This document shows positions 38,094 to 46,122 of a stretch of DNA of 64,000 bases, piece after piece. Location: NCBI RefSeq assembly GCF_021295315.1, contig NZ_JAIMJA010000002.1:124001-188000 (forward strand). The letters run 5' to 3'. The stretch is from Motilimonas cestriensis. GTDB taxonomy: Bacteria > Pseudomonadota > Gammaproteobacteria > Enterobacterales > CBDFNC01. Below the pieces are notes generated by a model. It was not told where the DNA came from. It was given only the letters and a program-made list of their open reading frames with translations, and made no database searches. How positions within the stretch are numbered: the first letter of the stretch is position 1; each line of letters starts with the position of its first letter. The position numbers were made by a program, and so were the translations under genes.

Positions 38094-38702
38094 TTAAAGG
38101 TACTCTTTTATTTGCTCAGCGACAAATTCCGCGATGATAGGTTGCGCTTCTGCTTTAGGATGTAAGCCATCTGCCATCATTAAATTGGGCTGTAAAATAA
38201 TCGGCTCAAGAAAAAATGCCAGTAAGGGAGCTTGATTAGCTTCACTCACTTGCTGAAACACCTGAGCAAACGCTTGGCTGTAGCGTTTGCCATAATTAGG
38301 CGGCGCCTGCACTTGCATCAACATGGCTTGGCCACCCGATTGCTTAATTAAAGTGATCATTTTAGTGAGGTTGCTGCGTATGATGTTTGGCGCAAAGCCA
38401 CGTAAACCATCATTAGCGCCTAACGTAATAAACACTTGCTGCGGTTGGTGGCGCTTAAGTAAATCAGGTAGTCTGGCTAAACCATTGCCGGTAGTGTCAC
38501 CGGAAATACTGGCATTGATGACATTAATAGATTTTCCTTGCTGCGCCATCACTTGTGGCAGCAAGGTTGGCCAGCTTTGCTGCGCCGACATTTGATAGCC
38601 GGCACTTAAGCTGTCGCCCAAAATGAGTAACGTTTGGCTGTGTACTGCGCCTGATATCAGGCTCCAGCCAAGTAAAATACAATAAATAAAAGGTTTAACC
38701 AT
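38094..38702 (-). CDS. tesA: Multifunctional acyl-CoA thioesterase / lysophospholipase TesA (SGNH hydrolase)
   Basis: A 202-residue periplasmic esterase. Signal peptide ([20 protein letters not shown], cleavage near VHS-QTL), then the SGNH blocks: block I LLILGDSLSAGYQ with the nucleophile Ser, block II ASISGDTTGNGLARLP, block III FITLGANDGLRG, and block V MADGLHPKAEA with the catalytic Asp and His. The ATG at 38702 overlaps the divergent ybbA start by two bases, sharing CATG. The same tesA/ybbA/ybbP neighbourhood occurs in E. coli, which supports the name. Confidence 0.92.
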   Translation of the reverse strand: MVKPFIYCILLGWSLISGAVHSQTLLILGDSLSAGYQMSAQQSWPTLLPQVMAQQGKSINVINASISGDTTGNGLARLPDLLKRHQPQQVFITLGANDGLRGFAPNIIRSNLTKMITLIKQSGGQAMLMQVQAPPNYGKRYSQAFAQVFQQVSEANQAPLLAFFLEPIILQPNLMMADGLHPKAEAQPIIAEFVAEQIKEYL

Positions 38703-39372
38703 GTCTGATCCCGTAATTAAAGCTGACCACCTAGTCAAGCAAGTTAGCACAGCTAACGACACTTTGACCATTTTGCAAGACGTTTCCTTACAAGTTAATG
38801 CTGGCGAGAGTATCGCGCTGGTCGGTCCTTCTGGCGCCGGTAAATCAACCTTGATGACCTTATTGGCCGGGCTTGATGTACCAAGCCAAGGCGAGATTCA
38901 TTTACTCGGCCAACCTCTTTCTCAATTAGATGAAGAGGCTCGCGCCGCCTTGCGCTGTGAACATATTAGTTTTGTGTTTCAAAGTTTCTTGTTGATCCCA
39001 ACTCTTACTGCCATCGAAAATGTCATGTTGCCTTTTTTAATTCAAGGCCAAGATCAAGATGTAGCCCGTGCTAGCCAATTATTAGAACAAGTCGGATTAG
39101 CAGGCCGTGCCCATCACCTACCGTCACAGCTTTCTGGTGGCGAACAACAACGAGTTGCTTTAGCGCGCGCCTTTATTAGCCAGCCGAAAATTTTATTTGC
39201 CGATGAACCAACCGGTAACTTAGACCAACAAACAGCCAGTAAAATTGTCGAGTTGCTGTTTCAACTTAACCGTGAACATGGTACTACGTTGGTACTGGTC
39301 ACTCACGATCAAACCTTGGCCGAACGTTGCGATCGCACTTTAAAAATCGCTGCGGGTAAGGTGGCATCATGA
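38701..39372 (+). CDS. ybbA: ABC transporter ATP-binding protein YbbA
   Basis: A 223-residue ATPase of the LolD/MacB-type group. Walker A is GPSGAGKST (about residues 42-50), the Q-loop is [20 protein letters not shown], the ABC signature [16 protein letters not shown] (about 140-155), and Walker [13 protein letters not shown] (about 161-172), followed by the switch His in VLVTHDQ. AAAGG lies seven bases before its ATG. Its stop overlaps the ybbP start by four bases. With YbbP it forms an envelope complex of the FtsX-like type VII ABC superfamily. Confidence 0.95.
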   Translation: MSDPVIKADHLVKQVSTANDTLTILQDVSLQVNAGESIALVGPSGAGKSTLMTLLAGLDVPSQGEIHLLGQPLSQLDEEARAALRCEHISFVFQSFLLIPTLTAIENVMLPFLIQGQDQDVARASQLLEQVGLAGRAHHLPSQLSGGEQQRVALARAFISQPKILFADEPTGNLDQQTASKIVELLFQLNREHGTTLVLVTHDQTLAERCDRTLKIAAGKVAS

Positions 39373-41837
39373 AAAATAATCTGCTGTTAAAATGGCGCTG
39401 GCGTGAATGCTGGCAAGGCCAGCTTTGGCCGATCACCCTCGCACTGAGTTTAATTATTGCCTGTGTCTTCGCGCTATCTGCACTGGTAACGCGAGTTGAT
39501 AAAATCATGGTTGACCAAGGTCGAAGCGCCCTTGGCGCCGACTTAGTGCTGGTATCAAACCAACAACCTATTTCGCCCGACACCTTAGCTAGCGCGAAGA
39601 AGCTTGGCTTAACCATTAGTCAGCAAACGCGCATTCGCACCATGGCGTTTAGTGACAATGGCATGCAACTGATCAGCTTAAAGGCAATGGAAACAAACTA
39701 TCCACTGCGCGGTGAGTTACAACTGGATGCCAACCCTTTAACAGCCAATGCAAAAACCCTTACCATGCTCCAGCATGTGCAGCCCAATGAATTGTGGTTA
39801 GCAGAAAGACTGTTTAATTTGTTAGACGTCAGCATCGGCGACACCGTCGCGATTGGCGATGCTGAGCTAACAGTATCAGGGAAAATAGCGGAAGATCCTG
39901 AGCTGTCGTTTAACCCCTTTAATCAAATGCCGAGCGCCATTATTCACTTGGATGATATTGCCAAAACGGGCGCAGTGGTGCCGGGTGGACGATTAAGCTA
40001 TCGCGCGTATTTTTCCGGTCCAGATAGCGCATTAAACCAGCTACAACAAGAAATAAGCATTACCGCCAGCCAGCGCTGGTTGAGCGAGCAAAGCCAAGGT
40101 CGCAGTGCTGAATTTATTAACAAGGCGCAGCAATACCTATCTCTTACCTTATTGTTAGTGCTGCTGATGGCGTCGGCCACACTGGTGCTGACCAGTCAGC
40201 ATTATCGTAATAGTCAACAAAGCACCGTGGCCATGCTGAAAAGTTTAGGTGCAAGTCAAGCGTGGCTACGACGTTGGTTAGCGGGTCAGTTGGCGATGTT
40301 ATTTGGCCTCTCCATTGCCATTGGCATTAGTTGTGGTTTTTTACTTGAGCAGCTATTGCGCCTGCCTCTGACGGATTTACTGCCTGACCCACTTCCCAGT
40401 ATCGGCTTTAGTCCATGGCTGGTGAGTATCGGCATTGCGCTATTAGTTGGCCTACCAAGCATGGGCATTAGTTTATTGCATTTGCTGGCCACGCCGGCCA
40501 CGTCTATCATCGGCCAAGACACGCCAACTAAAAAACAGTATTGGGCTTACTCTTTGTTGCTGTTGCCTTTGATCAGCTTAATCGTTTGGTTTGGTAACAA
40601 TAAAATGATGTGGCTAACCCTCGTCGGGCTAGCGGTGATCCTAGTGCTATTAGGCGCACTGGGTTTACTCATCACTAAACTACTGCAGCAAAAGCGCTGG
40701 GGGCCAGCCGTTACGCTGGCTTTAAGCCGCTTAAATCGCAGCCGTGTCGCCAGCATGGCGCAGTTAGGCGCCCTCACCTGCTCACTAATGCTATTAAGTG
40801 TTATCTGGCTACTGCGCAGTGATTTACTTAATGACTGGCAACAAACCTTGCCCGCCAATGCGCCCAACGTGTTTGCCATTAACATCGCCCCTGAACAAGT
40901 TGACGCTTATATTAATCAACTTGACCAATGGCAATTGGATCATTCACAAGCTTACCCAGTGATCCGCGGCCGCTTAACTCAGCGCAACGATGAAGTGCTG
41001 CAGTCGGTATCGCCGGCGGTGGCGACTAAACCAGAAACTGAAGCAGACAAGGAAAAAGACTCCGCACTGCGCCGCGAGCTGAACTTTACTTGGCTACCAC
41101 AACTGCCAAGTCATAATGAAGTGCTTGAGGGAGAATGGAGCACGGAGCGCGGGGTGTCCGTTGAGCAAGATATTGCCGAACGGCTCAACATAAAGCTCGG
41201 TGACACACTGCATTTCAGTGTTAACAGTCAAAGCTTTAGCGCCAAAGTAAACAGCATTCGCAAAGTTGAATGGCGCAATATGAAGCCAAACTTTTACTTT
41301 ATATTCAGCCCTGATGTGATGGCCGATTTGCCTACCACTTGGCTAGTTAGTTTTCGTATTGATGACCAACAAACTGGCCTACTGAATCAGTTAGCGCGTG
41401 ATTACGCTACCGTGAGCTTGTTAGATTTACGCAGCATGGCCACAAGGATCCAATCCTTGCTCCAGCAAGTCGCTTGGTCACTCACCGTATTAGCGGCATT
41501 AGCGGTGTTAAGTGGTTTGTTGTTAGTGCTTACGTTACTGCGCTTAAGCGTGTCGCAGCGCCAGCAAGAGATAAAACTTTATCGCACCCTCGGCGCCAGC
41601 AAAAAACGCATTAGCGCCACCTTGTGGGCCGAGTACGGTTTAATGGCATTAATTGCCGGCTTTACCGCCGCCCTTGGTGCCCAAGGCATTATTGCCGCTG
41701 TAGTAAAATGGGGCTTTGAATTGCCAGTGCAACCGCACTTCTACCTGTTTATTACCCTGCCAGTGTTGGCGCTTGCCTTGATCTACGTGATCACCTTAAG
41801 CATGTTTAAACAACTGCTAGCGCCGTTGCGAGCATAA
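39369..41837 (+). CDS. ybbP: ABC transporter permease YbbP (FtsX-like)
   Basis: An 822-residue inner-membrane protein. An N-terminal helix (ITLALSLIIACVFALSALVT) is followed by a large periplasmic domain, a first FtsX-type core (about residues 255-440, ESLTLLLVLLMASATLVL-like helices and VAMLKSLGASQAWLRRWLAG), a second periplasmic domain, and a final FtsX core (TVLAALAVLSGLLLVLTLLR, EIKLYRTLGASKKRISATLW). The repeated KxLGAS motif is the coupling site for the ATPase. Size and layout match YbbP, a predicted extractor of envelope molecules. It is coupled to ybbA by an ATGA overlap. Confidence 0.94.
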   Translation: MKNNLLLKWRWRECWQGQLWPITLALSLIIACVFALSALVTRVDKIMVDQGRSALGADLVLVSNQQPISPDTLASAKKLGLTISQQTRIRTMAFSDNGMQLISLKAMETNYPLRGELQLDANPLTANAKTLTMLQHVQPNELWLAERLFNLLDVSIGDTVAIGDAELTVSGKIAEDPELSFNPFNQMPSAIIHLDDIAKTGAVVPGGRLSYRAYFSGPDSALNQLQQEISITASQRWLSEQSQGRSAEFINKAQQYLSLTLLLVLLMASATLVLTSQHYRNSQQSTVAMLKSLGASQAWLRRWLAGQLAMLFGLSIAIGISCGFLLEQLLRLPLTDLLPDPLPSIGFSPWLVSIGIALLVGLPSMGISLLHLLATPATSIIGQDTPTKKQYWAYSLLLLPLISLIVWFGNNKMMWLTLVGLAVILVLLGALGLLITKLLQQKRWGPAVTLALSRLNRSRVASMAQLGALTCSLMLLSVIWLLRSDLLNDWQQTLPANAPNVFAINIAPEQVDAYINQLDQWQLDHSQAYPVIRGRLTQRNDEVLQSVSPAVATKPETEADKEKDSALRRELNFTWLPQLPSHNEVLEGEWSTERGVSVEQDIAERLNIKLGDTLHFSVNSQSFSAKVNSIRKVEWRNMKPNFYFIFSPDVMADLPTTWLVSFRIDDQQTGLLNQLARDYATVSLLDLRSMATRIQSLLQQVAWSLTVLAALAVLSGLLLVLTLLRLSVSQRQQEIKLYRTLGASKKRISATLWAEYGLMALIAGFTAALGAQGIIAAVVKWGFELPVQPHFYLFITLPVLALALIYVITLSMFKQLLAPLRA

Positions 41838-41851
41838 TAAACTTAATGAAA

Positions 41852-41878
41852 CGCTGGTGGGTTACTACCCCACCAGCG
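41852..41878 (+). terminator. Hairpin after ybbP
   Basis: Perfect 10-bp arms CGCTGGTGGG / CCCACCAGCG with a short loop, 15 bases after the stop. No long T-run follows. Confidence 0.6.
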
Positions 41879-42116
41879 CTTATATACCCAAACTACTTGG
41901 AGTTGCAGGTAGGCGACAAATGAGTGCCCCCATGAGCATAGATAAACATTGTACACTCTCTTTAATAATTGGATCCCACTGCAAACTTCAAATTTAGGAG
42001 GGTGCTGCCTTTTTCCTTCCTGCCTTTTTGCCTTTCTGTTTCTTACTTCATTTCTATGAAGTGAAATAAGAAAGAACCTGTCATTATCGACTTCTTTGAA
42101 TAAATGGTAAGTCTTC
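41879..42116. other. Left flank of the cassette cluster
   Basis: No gene. A pyrimidine-rich low-complexity stretch lies at about 42005-42055. The 19 bases at 41986-42004 (CTTCAAATTTAGGAGGGTG) recur exactly at 44337-44355, the right edge of the REP-type transposase unit, so a solo end of that unit may lie here. Confidence 0.5.
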
Positions 42117-42209
42117 TTCTAACTCTCAAGCAACATACGCCCGAGCACAGCGGTACGAACGAAGTGAGCGTCTGGTGCCGCAGGCACGAACTGCTTCAAC
42201 TTGTTAACT
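42117..42209 (-). other. attC site E (after the GFA cassette)
   Basis: On the minus strand, R'' box AGTTAAC (42209-42203) starts seven bases after the GFA stop codon and R' box GTTAGAA ends at 42117, giving 93 bases. Inner pairing includes AAGCA/TGCTT and GCACcAG/CTGTGC with one unpaired base. R'' is the exact complement of GTTAACT, the first bases of the GFA cassette (42634-42628). Confidence 0.75.
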
Positions 42210-42216
42210 GTACTTG

Positions 42217-42612
42217 TCATCTATTTGGCTGCCAGTCTTGATAGGTTGGAACATCCTCATACTCCAACCAACTAACGTCATGTGATGACCAAATATGCGC
42301 TTCTGGCTTAACTCTCGGATCTTCGTCCAAAGTGGCCACACGCAATATTACATGAGGTTGACTAGGTCTTTCAGCTACCAAATGTGTCCCGCATACTGAA
42401 CAGAAATGTCTCAACTTTCCTTGACTAGATTCAAAGCTAGAAAGTTTTTCTTCACCACGAATCCAACGGAAATTTTCTCTCAGAACACCCGCTGTTGGTG
42501 CGAAAGGAGCAGCATGTGCCTTGCGGCAAGTTTTGCAGTGACAAAAAATAATCGGCATGTCCAGCGAGGCAATCTCATACTCAATGGTTCCACACAAACA
42601 ACTCCCTTTCAC
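42217..42612 (-). CDS. GFA-family zinc protein (integron cassette gene)
   Basis: A 131-residue protein of the GFA (glutathione-dependent formaldehyde-activating enzyme/CENP-V) family. Zinc ligands are seen in VKGSCLCGTIEYEI near the N-terminus, FCHCKTCRKAHAAPF (about residues 22-36) and FCSVCGTHLVAERP (about 73-86). The start is GTG at 42612, placed five bases after a perfect AAGGAGG; a longer frame upstream would run into attC DNA. The gene lies between attC sites D and E and is a complete cassette. The family name does not prove formaldehyde activity; many members have unknown substrates. Confidence 0.9.
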   Translation of the reverse strand: MKGSCLCGTIEYEIASLDMPIIFCHCKTCRKAHAAPFAPTAGVLRENFRWIRGEEKLSSFESSQGKLRHFCSVCGTHLVAERPSQPHVILRVATLDEDPRVKPEAHIWSSHDVSWLEYEDVPTYQDWQPNR

Positions 42613-42636
42613 GGATACCTCCTTGGCCCAGTTAAC

Positions 42637-42783
42637 GAGACTGTAGAATAACTCCAACAGCCAGGTTTGACTAAAAAGCGGGGCCCTGCAATCAATCCTA
42701 AGCGCTTCGAAGACAATAGGTAATGCATTTGGAACCCATAAAACAGGCTATTTTTCTTAAAAAAAGAGAAATTCTACAGCCTC
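42637..42783. mobile_element. MITE-like element, copy 1 (147 bp)
   Basis: Non-coding element with 18-bp terminal inverted repeats GAGACTGTAGAATAACTC / GAGAAATTCTACAGCCTC (15 of 18 complementary). It is flanked on both sides by AAC (42634-42636 and 42784-42786), a 3-bp target duplication. The duplicated triplet is the GTT recombination core of attC site D on the minus strand. Confidence 0.8.
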
Positions 42784-42879
42784 AACGCCGCGTTAAGCGG
42801 ACTAAAATTGTGGGTTAAAATGTGTAGCGAAGCGGAACGTAACCCACTGTTTTAGTTCCGTTTAAATGCCTTATTATGT
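42780..42879 (-). other. attC site D (interrupted by the MITE)
   Basis: Same stem as site C: CGTTAAGCGGACTAAAA...TTTTAGTTCCGTTTAAA on the plus strand, with the inner GTGGGTTA/TAACCCAC and a TAGCGAAGCG loop. R'' here is ACATAAT instead of the expected RYYYAAC, a one-base change. The R' triplet GTT is split by the 147-bp element; joining the flanks restores GTTAACT. Confidence 0.8.
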
Positions 42880-42883
42880 GCTT

Positions 42884-43081
42884 TTAGTTACTTTCAAGGT
42901 AGTGAATCAACCCTGAGTAAAACTGTATTGCGATACCTTTTATTTGCTTTAAATTATAATATTGCTTATTAATTTCTAAATATAAACTTGGCTCTACAGA
43001 TGTAAAAAAGTATTGGTAATAATCTTTTAATTGGGGCTCTTCCTCAACAGACTTCACCGGATAGACTAATTGGACACCCTC
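42884..43081 (-). pseudogene. 3' remnant of a truncated cassette gene
   Basis: Minus-strand open frame of about 65 codons ending in TAA five bases before attC site D. The translation is protein-like and rich in aromatic residues (VYPVKSVEEEPQLKDYYQYF, GIAIQFYSGLIHYLESN at the end), but has no start codon and stops upstream inside the end repeat of the transposase unit. It looks like the C-terminal end of a cassette gene cut by that insertion. Family unknown. Confidence 0.55.
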
Positions 43082-44358
43082 TTAAATACTGACCAACTTC
43101 CCTCACAAAATGAACCTAAAGGACTGTCAAAAAAGCCGCTTCAGTTTATGACAAGCGATGCGAGCAAGCACCTAAGCGTTCAACATAAGCGAACAAATGT
43201 ATATTATCTGAAATATCGGCGCACCAAAACCTACTCATTCAAAGCATTTGATATAAAACGATAAATTAATGAATATGGCTTAGCCGTAACCACTCAGTTG
43301 GTGGCAAGCAACTTGACCGCGAGACCAACAATGGCCCGCTAACTCACTGTGGTGGGTCAATGCTTCCCAGCTACCTGCTGCGCTGCCAAAGCTGCGACTA
43401 AAATCTTTCACCAAATGTAACCAAGTTTCTTGCTCAATGCCCAAGCTTTGCAACAGCTTAGGCTGGTTGGCGGGGATAAAACCGCGCTTATCATCGCGAA
43501 TAGCGCGACCTGTCCAGTCAACAAGGTGTAAATATTCTTCGAAATAGTAAGGAATTTCGGTGGGTTGCTGTGTGTCGAATTGCTTTTCAAAGGGGAGTAA
43601 CTGGGTTTTGTTTGAGCTGGTTTCCGCGTTGTGATAATTGGCATGTCATTGCTGTAAACGCGCTTGTATTGAAGTGAACTCTTGCTCTTCAACCGTCTGA
43701 CACATACCTGCTCGAATCGGGTTCAGGTCGACATAGGCCATGCAAGTCAGCAGCGCTTTTTCATCCAGTAATGCTTGGCTTTTAAAGCGGCTTTCCCAGA
43801 AGTGGTCCTTACAGCCGTCTTCTTTATTGGCCTTGCGTGCGATATCTTCATTAAGGCAGCGCATAAACCAGCTGATGTCCGTCAGTCTGCCACGCCATTT
43901 GGCAATACACTCACTAACCACCACCTTTTCAGCACTGTTTTGTGGTTTCTCAGCTAACCAATCACCCACCAATAATGGCAAAGCGAATAATTGCTGCCAG
44001 CGATAGGCCACCTCAGCATCAGTTAAGTCGCGGTTACGCTTGGTATCAATATGCAAAATCAGGTGGTAATGATTGCTCATAATGGCATAGGCACAAATAT
44101 TGATGGTGAAGATGCTAGCTAGTTGCTTTACCTTATCCACCACCCAAGGCTTGCGGTGCTCGTAACTTTGCTGCGTATAGTGGTCAACGCCACACAGAAA
44201 AGCGCGGCGTACACAGCGGCTAGTAACATGATAATCAGGGGTCGATTCTGGGCAAATAAGCTGCTTGCGCGGTAGTGTCATAACCTTTATCCAGCTTGAT
44301 AGATGGTCACTTAACTATGGCGCAAGATGTGATAGGCTTCAAATTTAGGAGGGTGTCC
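43072..44358 (-). mobile_element. REP-type (Y1/IS200-like) transposase unit
   Basis: Bounded by an inverted pair of 16-base ends: GGACACCCTCTTAAAT at 43072-43087 and its near complement at 44343-44358 (15 of 16). It encloses the broken transposase gene and about 190 bases of non-coding sequence at the left. It separates the DUF695 gene from the truncated cassette gene and has replaced the attC expected between them. Confidence 0.65.
43280..44281 (-). pseudogene. REP-associated Y1 transposase gene with one in-frame stop
   Basis: The frame encodes a 333-residue transposase of the IS200-like/RAYT group if a single TGA (43648-43646, codon 212) is ignored. Before it: HUH motif IMSNHYHLILHID (about residues 68-80) and the catalytic-tyrosine region YVDLNPIRAGM (about 187-197). 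After it the same frame continues for 121 sense codons with the normal C-terminal block EYLHLVDWTGRAIRDDKRGF and ends at TAA. One point mutation explains the break; otherwise it is intact, so inactivation is recent. Confidence 0.85.
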
Positions 44359-44388
44359 TGTCTTTTGTTAATTGACTTTTATGGCTTA

Positions 44389-44892
44389 TCACTCTGGGCG
44401 GACCTGATTAAAGAAATAGCCCCATTCAGGGTCATTTTCGGCCTCTATTTCAATAGGATATGGATCGGTCTCTTGAGGCATATTATGCAGTCTTTCTGCA
44501 AATACATCAGTTGATAGGCAATACCAAACCCATTCACGATAGCCATTAGTTGTAATTGCCGCCGCCAATACACCTGACACGTCAGTTTCTAATGCATCTA
44601 CTAGACGATTTTCGAAAACTTCCATACTTTGGCTATCATCGGCGGAAGGCATTCCTGATTCGTGCGGGGAGTAATCCCAATATATACGAATAAGCTGAGG
44701 GTGATTTGAAATACTAGAGTCTGGACTTAATTTATTTCGGAAACGAATCATTAGAGGAAGATCATTGTGCGTTCCCTCTGCTACAGCCCATTGATCATTT
44801 TTTATAATGTCACTTAATACTTCCATGCTTTTCTCTGCGTGTGTTGATACTGTAATCAATAGAATGCCAGTGAATAATATTACTCTGAACAT
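44389..44892 (-). CDS. Secreted DUF695 protein (integron cassette gene)
   Basis: A 167-residue exported protein. Signal peptide MFRVILFTGILLITVSTHA, then a DUF695 domain: NDQWAVAEGTHNDLPLMIRF (about residues 32-51), LIRIYWDYSPHESGMPSADD (about 67-86), the SGVLAAAITTNGYREWVWYC block (about 105-124) and a closing NDPEWGYFF. The family is of unknown function. The ATG lies only eight bases after the attC boundary GTTAGGC, with no strong ribosome site, as often in integron cassettes. The attC that should follow it is missing, replaced by the transposase unit. Confidence 0.85.
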   Translation of the reverse strand: MFRVILFTGILLITVSTHAEKSMEVLSDIIKNDQWAVAEGTHNDLPLMIRFRNKLSPDSSISNHPQLIRIYWDYSPHESGMPSADDSQSMEVFENRLVDALETDVSGVLAAAITTNGYREWVWYCLSTDVFAERLHNMPQETDPYPIEIEAENDPEWGYFFNQVRPE

Positions 44893-44906
44893 TGCGAAAG
44901 CCTAAC

Positions 44907-45053
44907 GAGACTGTAGAATAACTCCAACAGCCAGATTTGACTAAAAAACGGGGCACTGCAATCAATCCTAAGCGCTTTTAAGACAATAGGTAATGCATTT
45001 GGAACCCATAAAACAGGCTATTTTTTCTTAAAAAAGAGAAATTCTACAGCCTC
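44907..45053. mobile_element. MITE-like element, copy 2 (147 bp)
   Basis: Same length and nearly the same sequence as copy 1, with the same 18-bp inverted ends and the same AAC duplication (44904-44906 and 45054-45056). Removing it with one AAC restores a minus-strand R' box GTTAGGC, which fits GTTRRRY exactly. Confidence 0.8.
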
Positions 45054-45149
45054 AACGCCGCGTTAAGCGGACTAAAATTGTGGGTTAAAATGTGTAGCGA
45101 AGCGAAACGTAACCCACTGTTTTAGTTCCGTTTAAACGCCTTGTTGAAC
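45050..45149 (-). other. attC site C (interrupted by the MITE)
   Basis: On the minus strand, R'' box GTTCAAC (45149-45143, perfect RYYYAAC), then AAGGCGTTTAAACGGAACT..., a TTTCGCTTCGCTA loop, and ...TTTTAGTCCGCTTAACGCGGC before GTT. The two arms pair over about 27 bases with an extra base in one arm, as attC sites do. The R' triplet is split by the MITE. Confidence 0.85.
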
Positions 45150-45234
45150 GAAGCCGCTGCGCGGCAGAGTGTGGCTGATATTTCATACTCAAGTAACCCC
45201 TGTCACTTTGATCGGGCTTACTGGAGTAAAACCC

Positions 45235-46122
45235 ATGAATACCACCGACCAACAACGCTTTGAATTTCTTTATGAACAACATCTTACCAACTTAACTTTG
45301 CAAGGAAAACGTCCCGCAACGATTGATGCCTATTCTCGTGCGGTGCGTCGCCTTTCTTCGTTTTTTGACCGTGCGCCCGATGCCATGACCGCGGCGGATT
45401 TGAAGACCTACTTTGCCAGCCTGATTGCCACTCACTCTTGGAGCACGGTTAAAATTGACCGCAATGGCTTGCAGTTTTTCTATCGCTACACCCTAGACCG
45501 CCAGTGGGAGTGGCTTAACATTGTTAAACCGCCGCAGGTGAAGCGCTTGCCGGATGTGTTAACCTCAGCCCAAGTCGGCTTGCTGATTTCCATGACGGTT
45601 AAATGTCGTTACCAAGTGCTCTTTTTGGTGCTCTATACCTTGGGTTTGCGCTTAAGCGAAGGGCTTAATTTGACCATATCGGATATCGACAGCGCATCAA
45701 TGCAGGTGCATGTGCGTGACGGTAAAGGCGGTAAAGACCGACTCGTGCCGTTGCCATCGCGCACGCTTGTCGCATTGCGTGGCTATTGGGCCACGCATCG
45801 CCATCCTCGCTTGTTGTTTCCGAAGATGGGGCCCGACAGTGACCGCCCCATGGACAAAGGCAGCGTGCAAAAAGCCCTCAAGCAAGTGTTAACTGATTGC
45901 AATATCCATCAACACATTAGCCCCCATTCGCTGCGCCATTGCTATGCCACCCATTTGCTTGAGCAGGGCTTAGATTTACGTTCATTGCAAGCGTTGCTCG
46001 GTCACGCCAGTCTCAATACCACGGCGCGCTACACCCACCTCACTCGCGTGAAACAAGCAGACAGTGTGTTAGCGGTGAACCAGCTCGCCGACAAACTGGT
46101 GTTGATGTGGGCAAACTCATGA
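45235..46122 (+). CDS. Tyrosine recombinase of the IS91-type element
   Basis: A 295-residue tyrosine recombinase. The N-terminal SAM-like domain contains FLYEQHLTNLTLQGKRPATI and AVRRLSSFFDRAP. The catalytic domain has all expected residues: Arg in LYTLGLRLSEGLNL, Lys in RDGKGGKDRLVPLP, His-x-x-Arg in SPHSLRHCYATHLLEQG, His in LLGHASLNTTARYTHL, and the nucleophile Tyr in the last motif. GGAG lies eight bases before the ATG. Its stop overlaps the transposase start, so it belongs to the IS, and it is not an integron integrase by context. Role in transposition is unknown. Confidence 0.92.
   Translation: MNTTDQQRFEFLYEQHLTNLTLQGKRPATIDAYSRAVRRLSSFFDRAPDAMTAADLKTYFASLIATHSWSTVKIDRNGLQFFYRYTLDRQWEWLNIVKPPQVKRLPDVLTSAQVGLLISMTVKCRYQVLFLVLYTLGLRLSEGLNLTISDIDSASMQVHVRDGKGGKDRLVPLPSRTLVALRGYWATHRHPRLLFPKMGPDSDRPMDKGSVQKALKQVLTDCNIHQHISPHSLRHCYATHLLEQGLDLRSLQALLGHASLNTTARYTHLTRVKQADSVLAVNQLADKLVLMWANS

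Noticed and set aside
45235-46122. Tyrosine recombinase considered as an integron integrase (IntI)
   Set aside because: It overlaps the IS91-type transposase by ATGA, reads with it, and I could not see the extra IntI-specific helix region. It is better explained as part of the IS.
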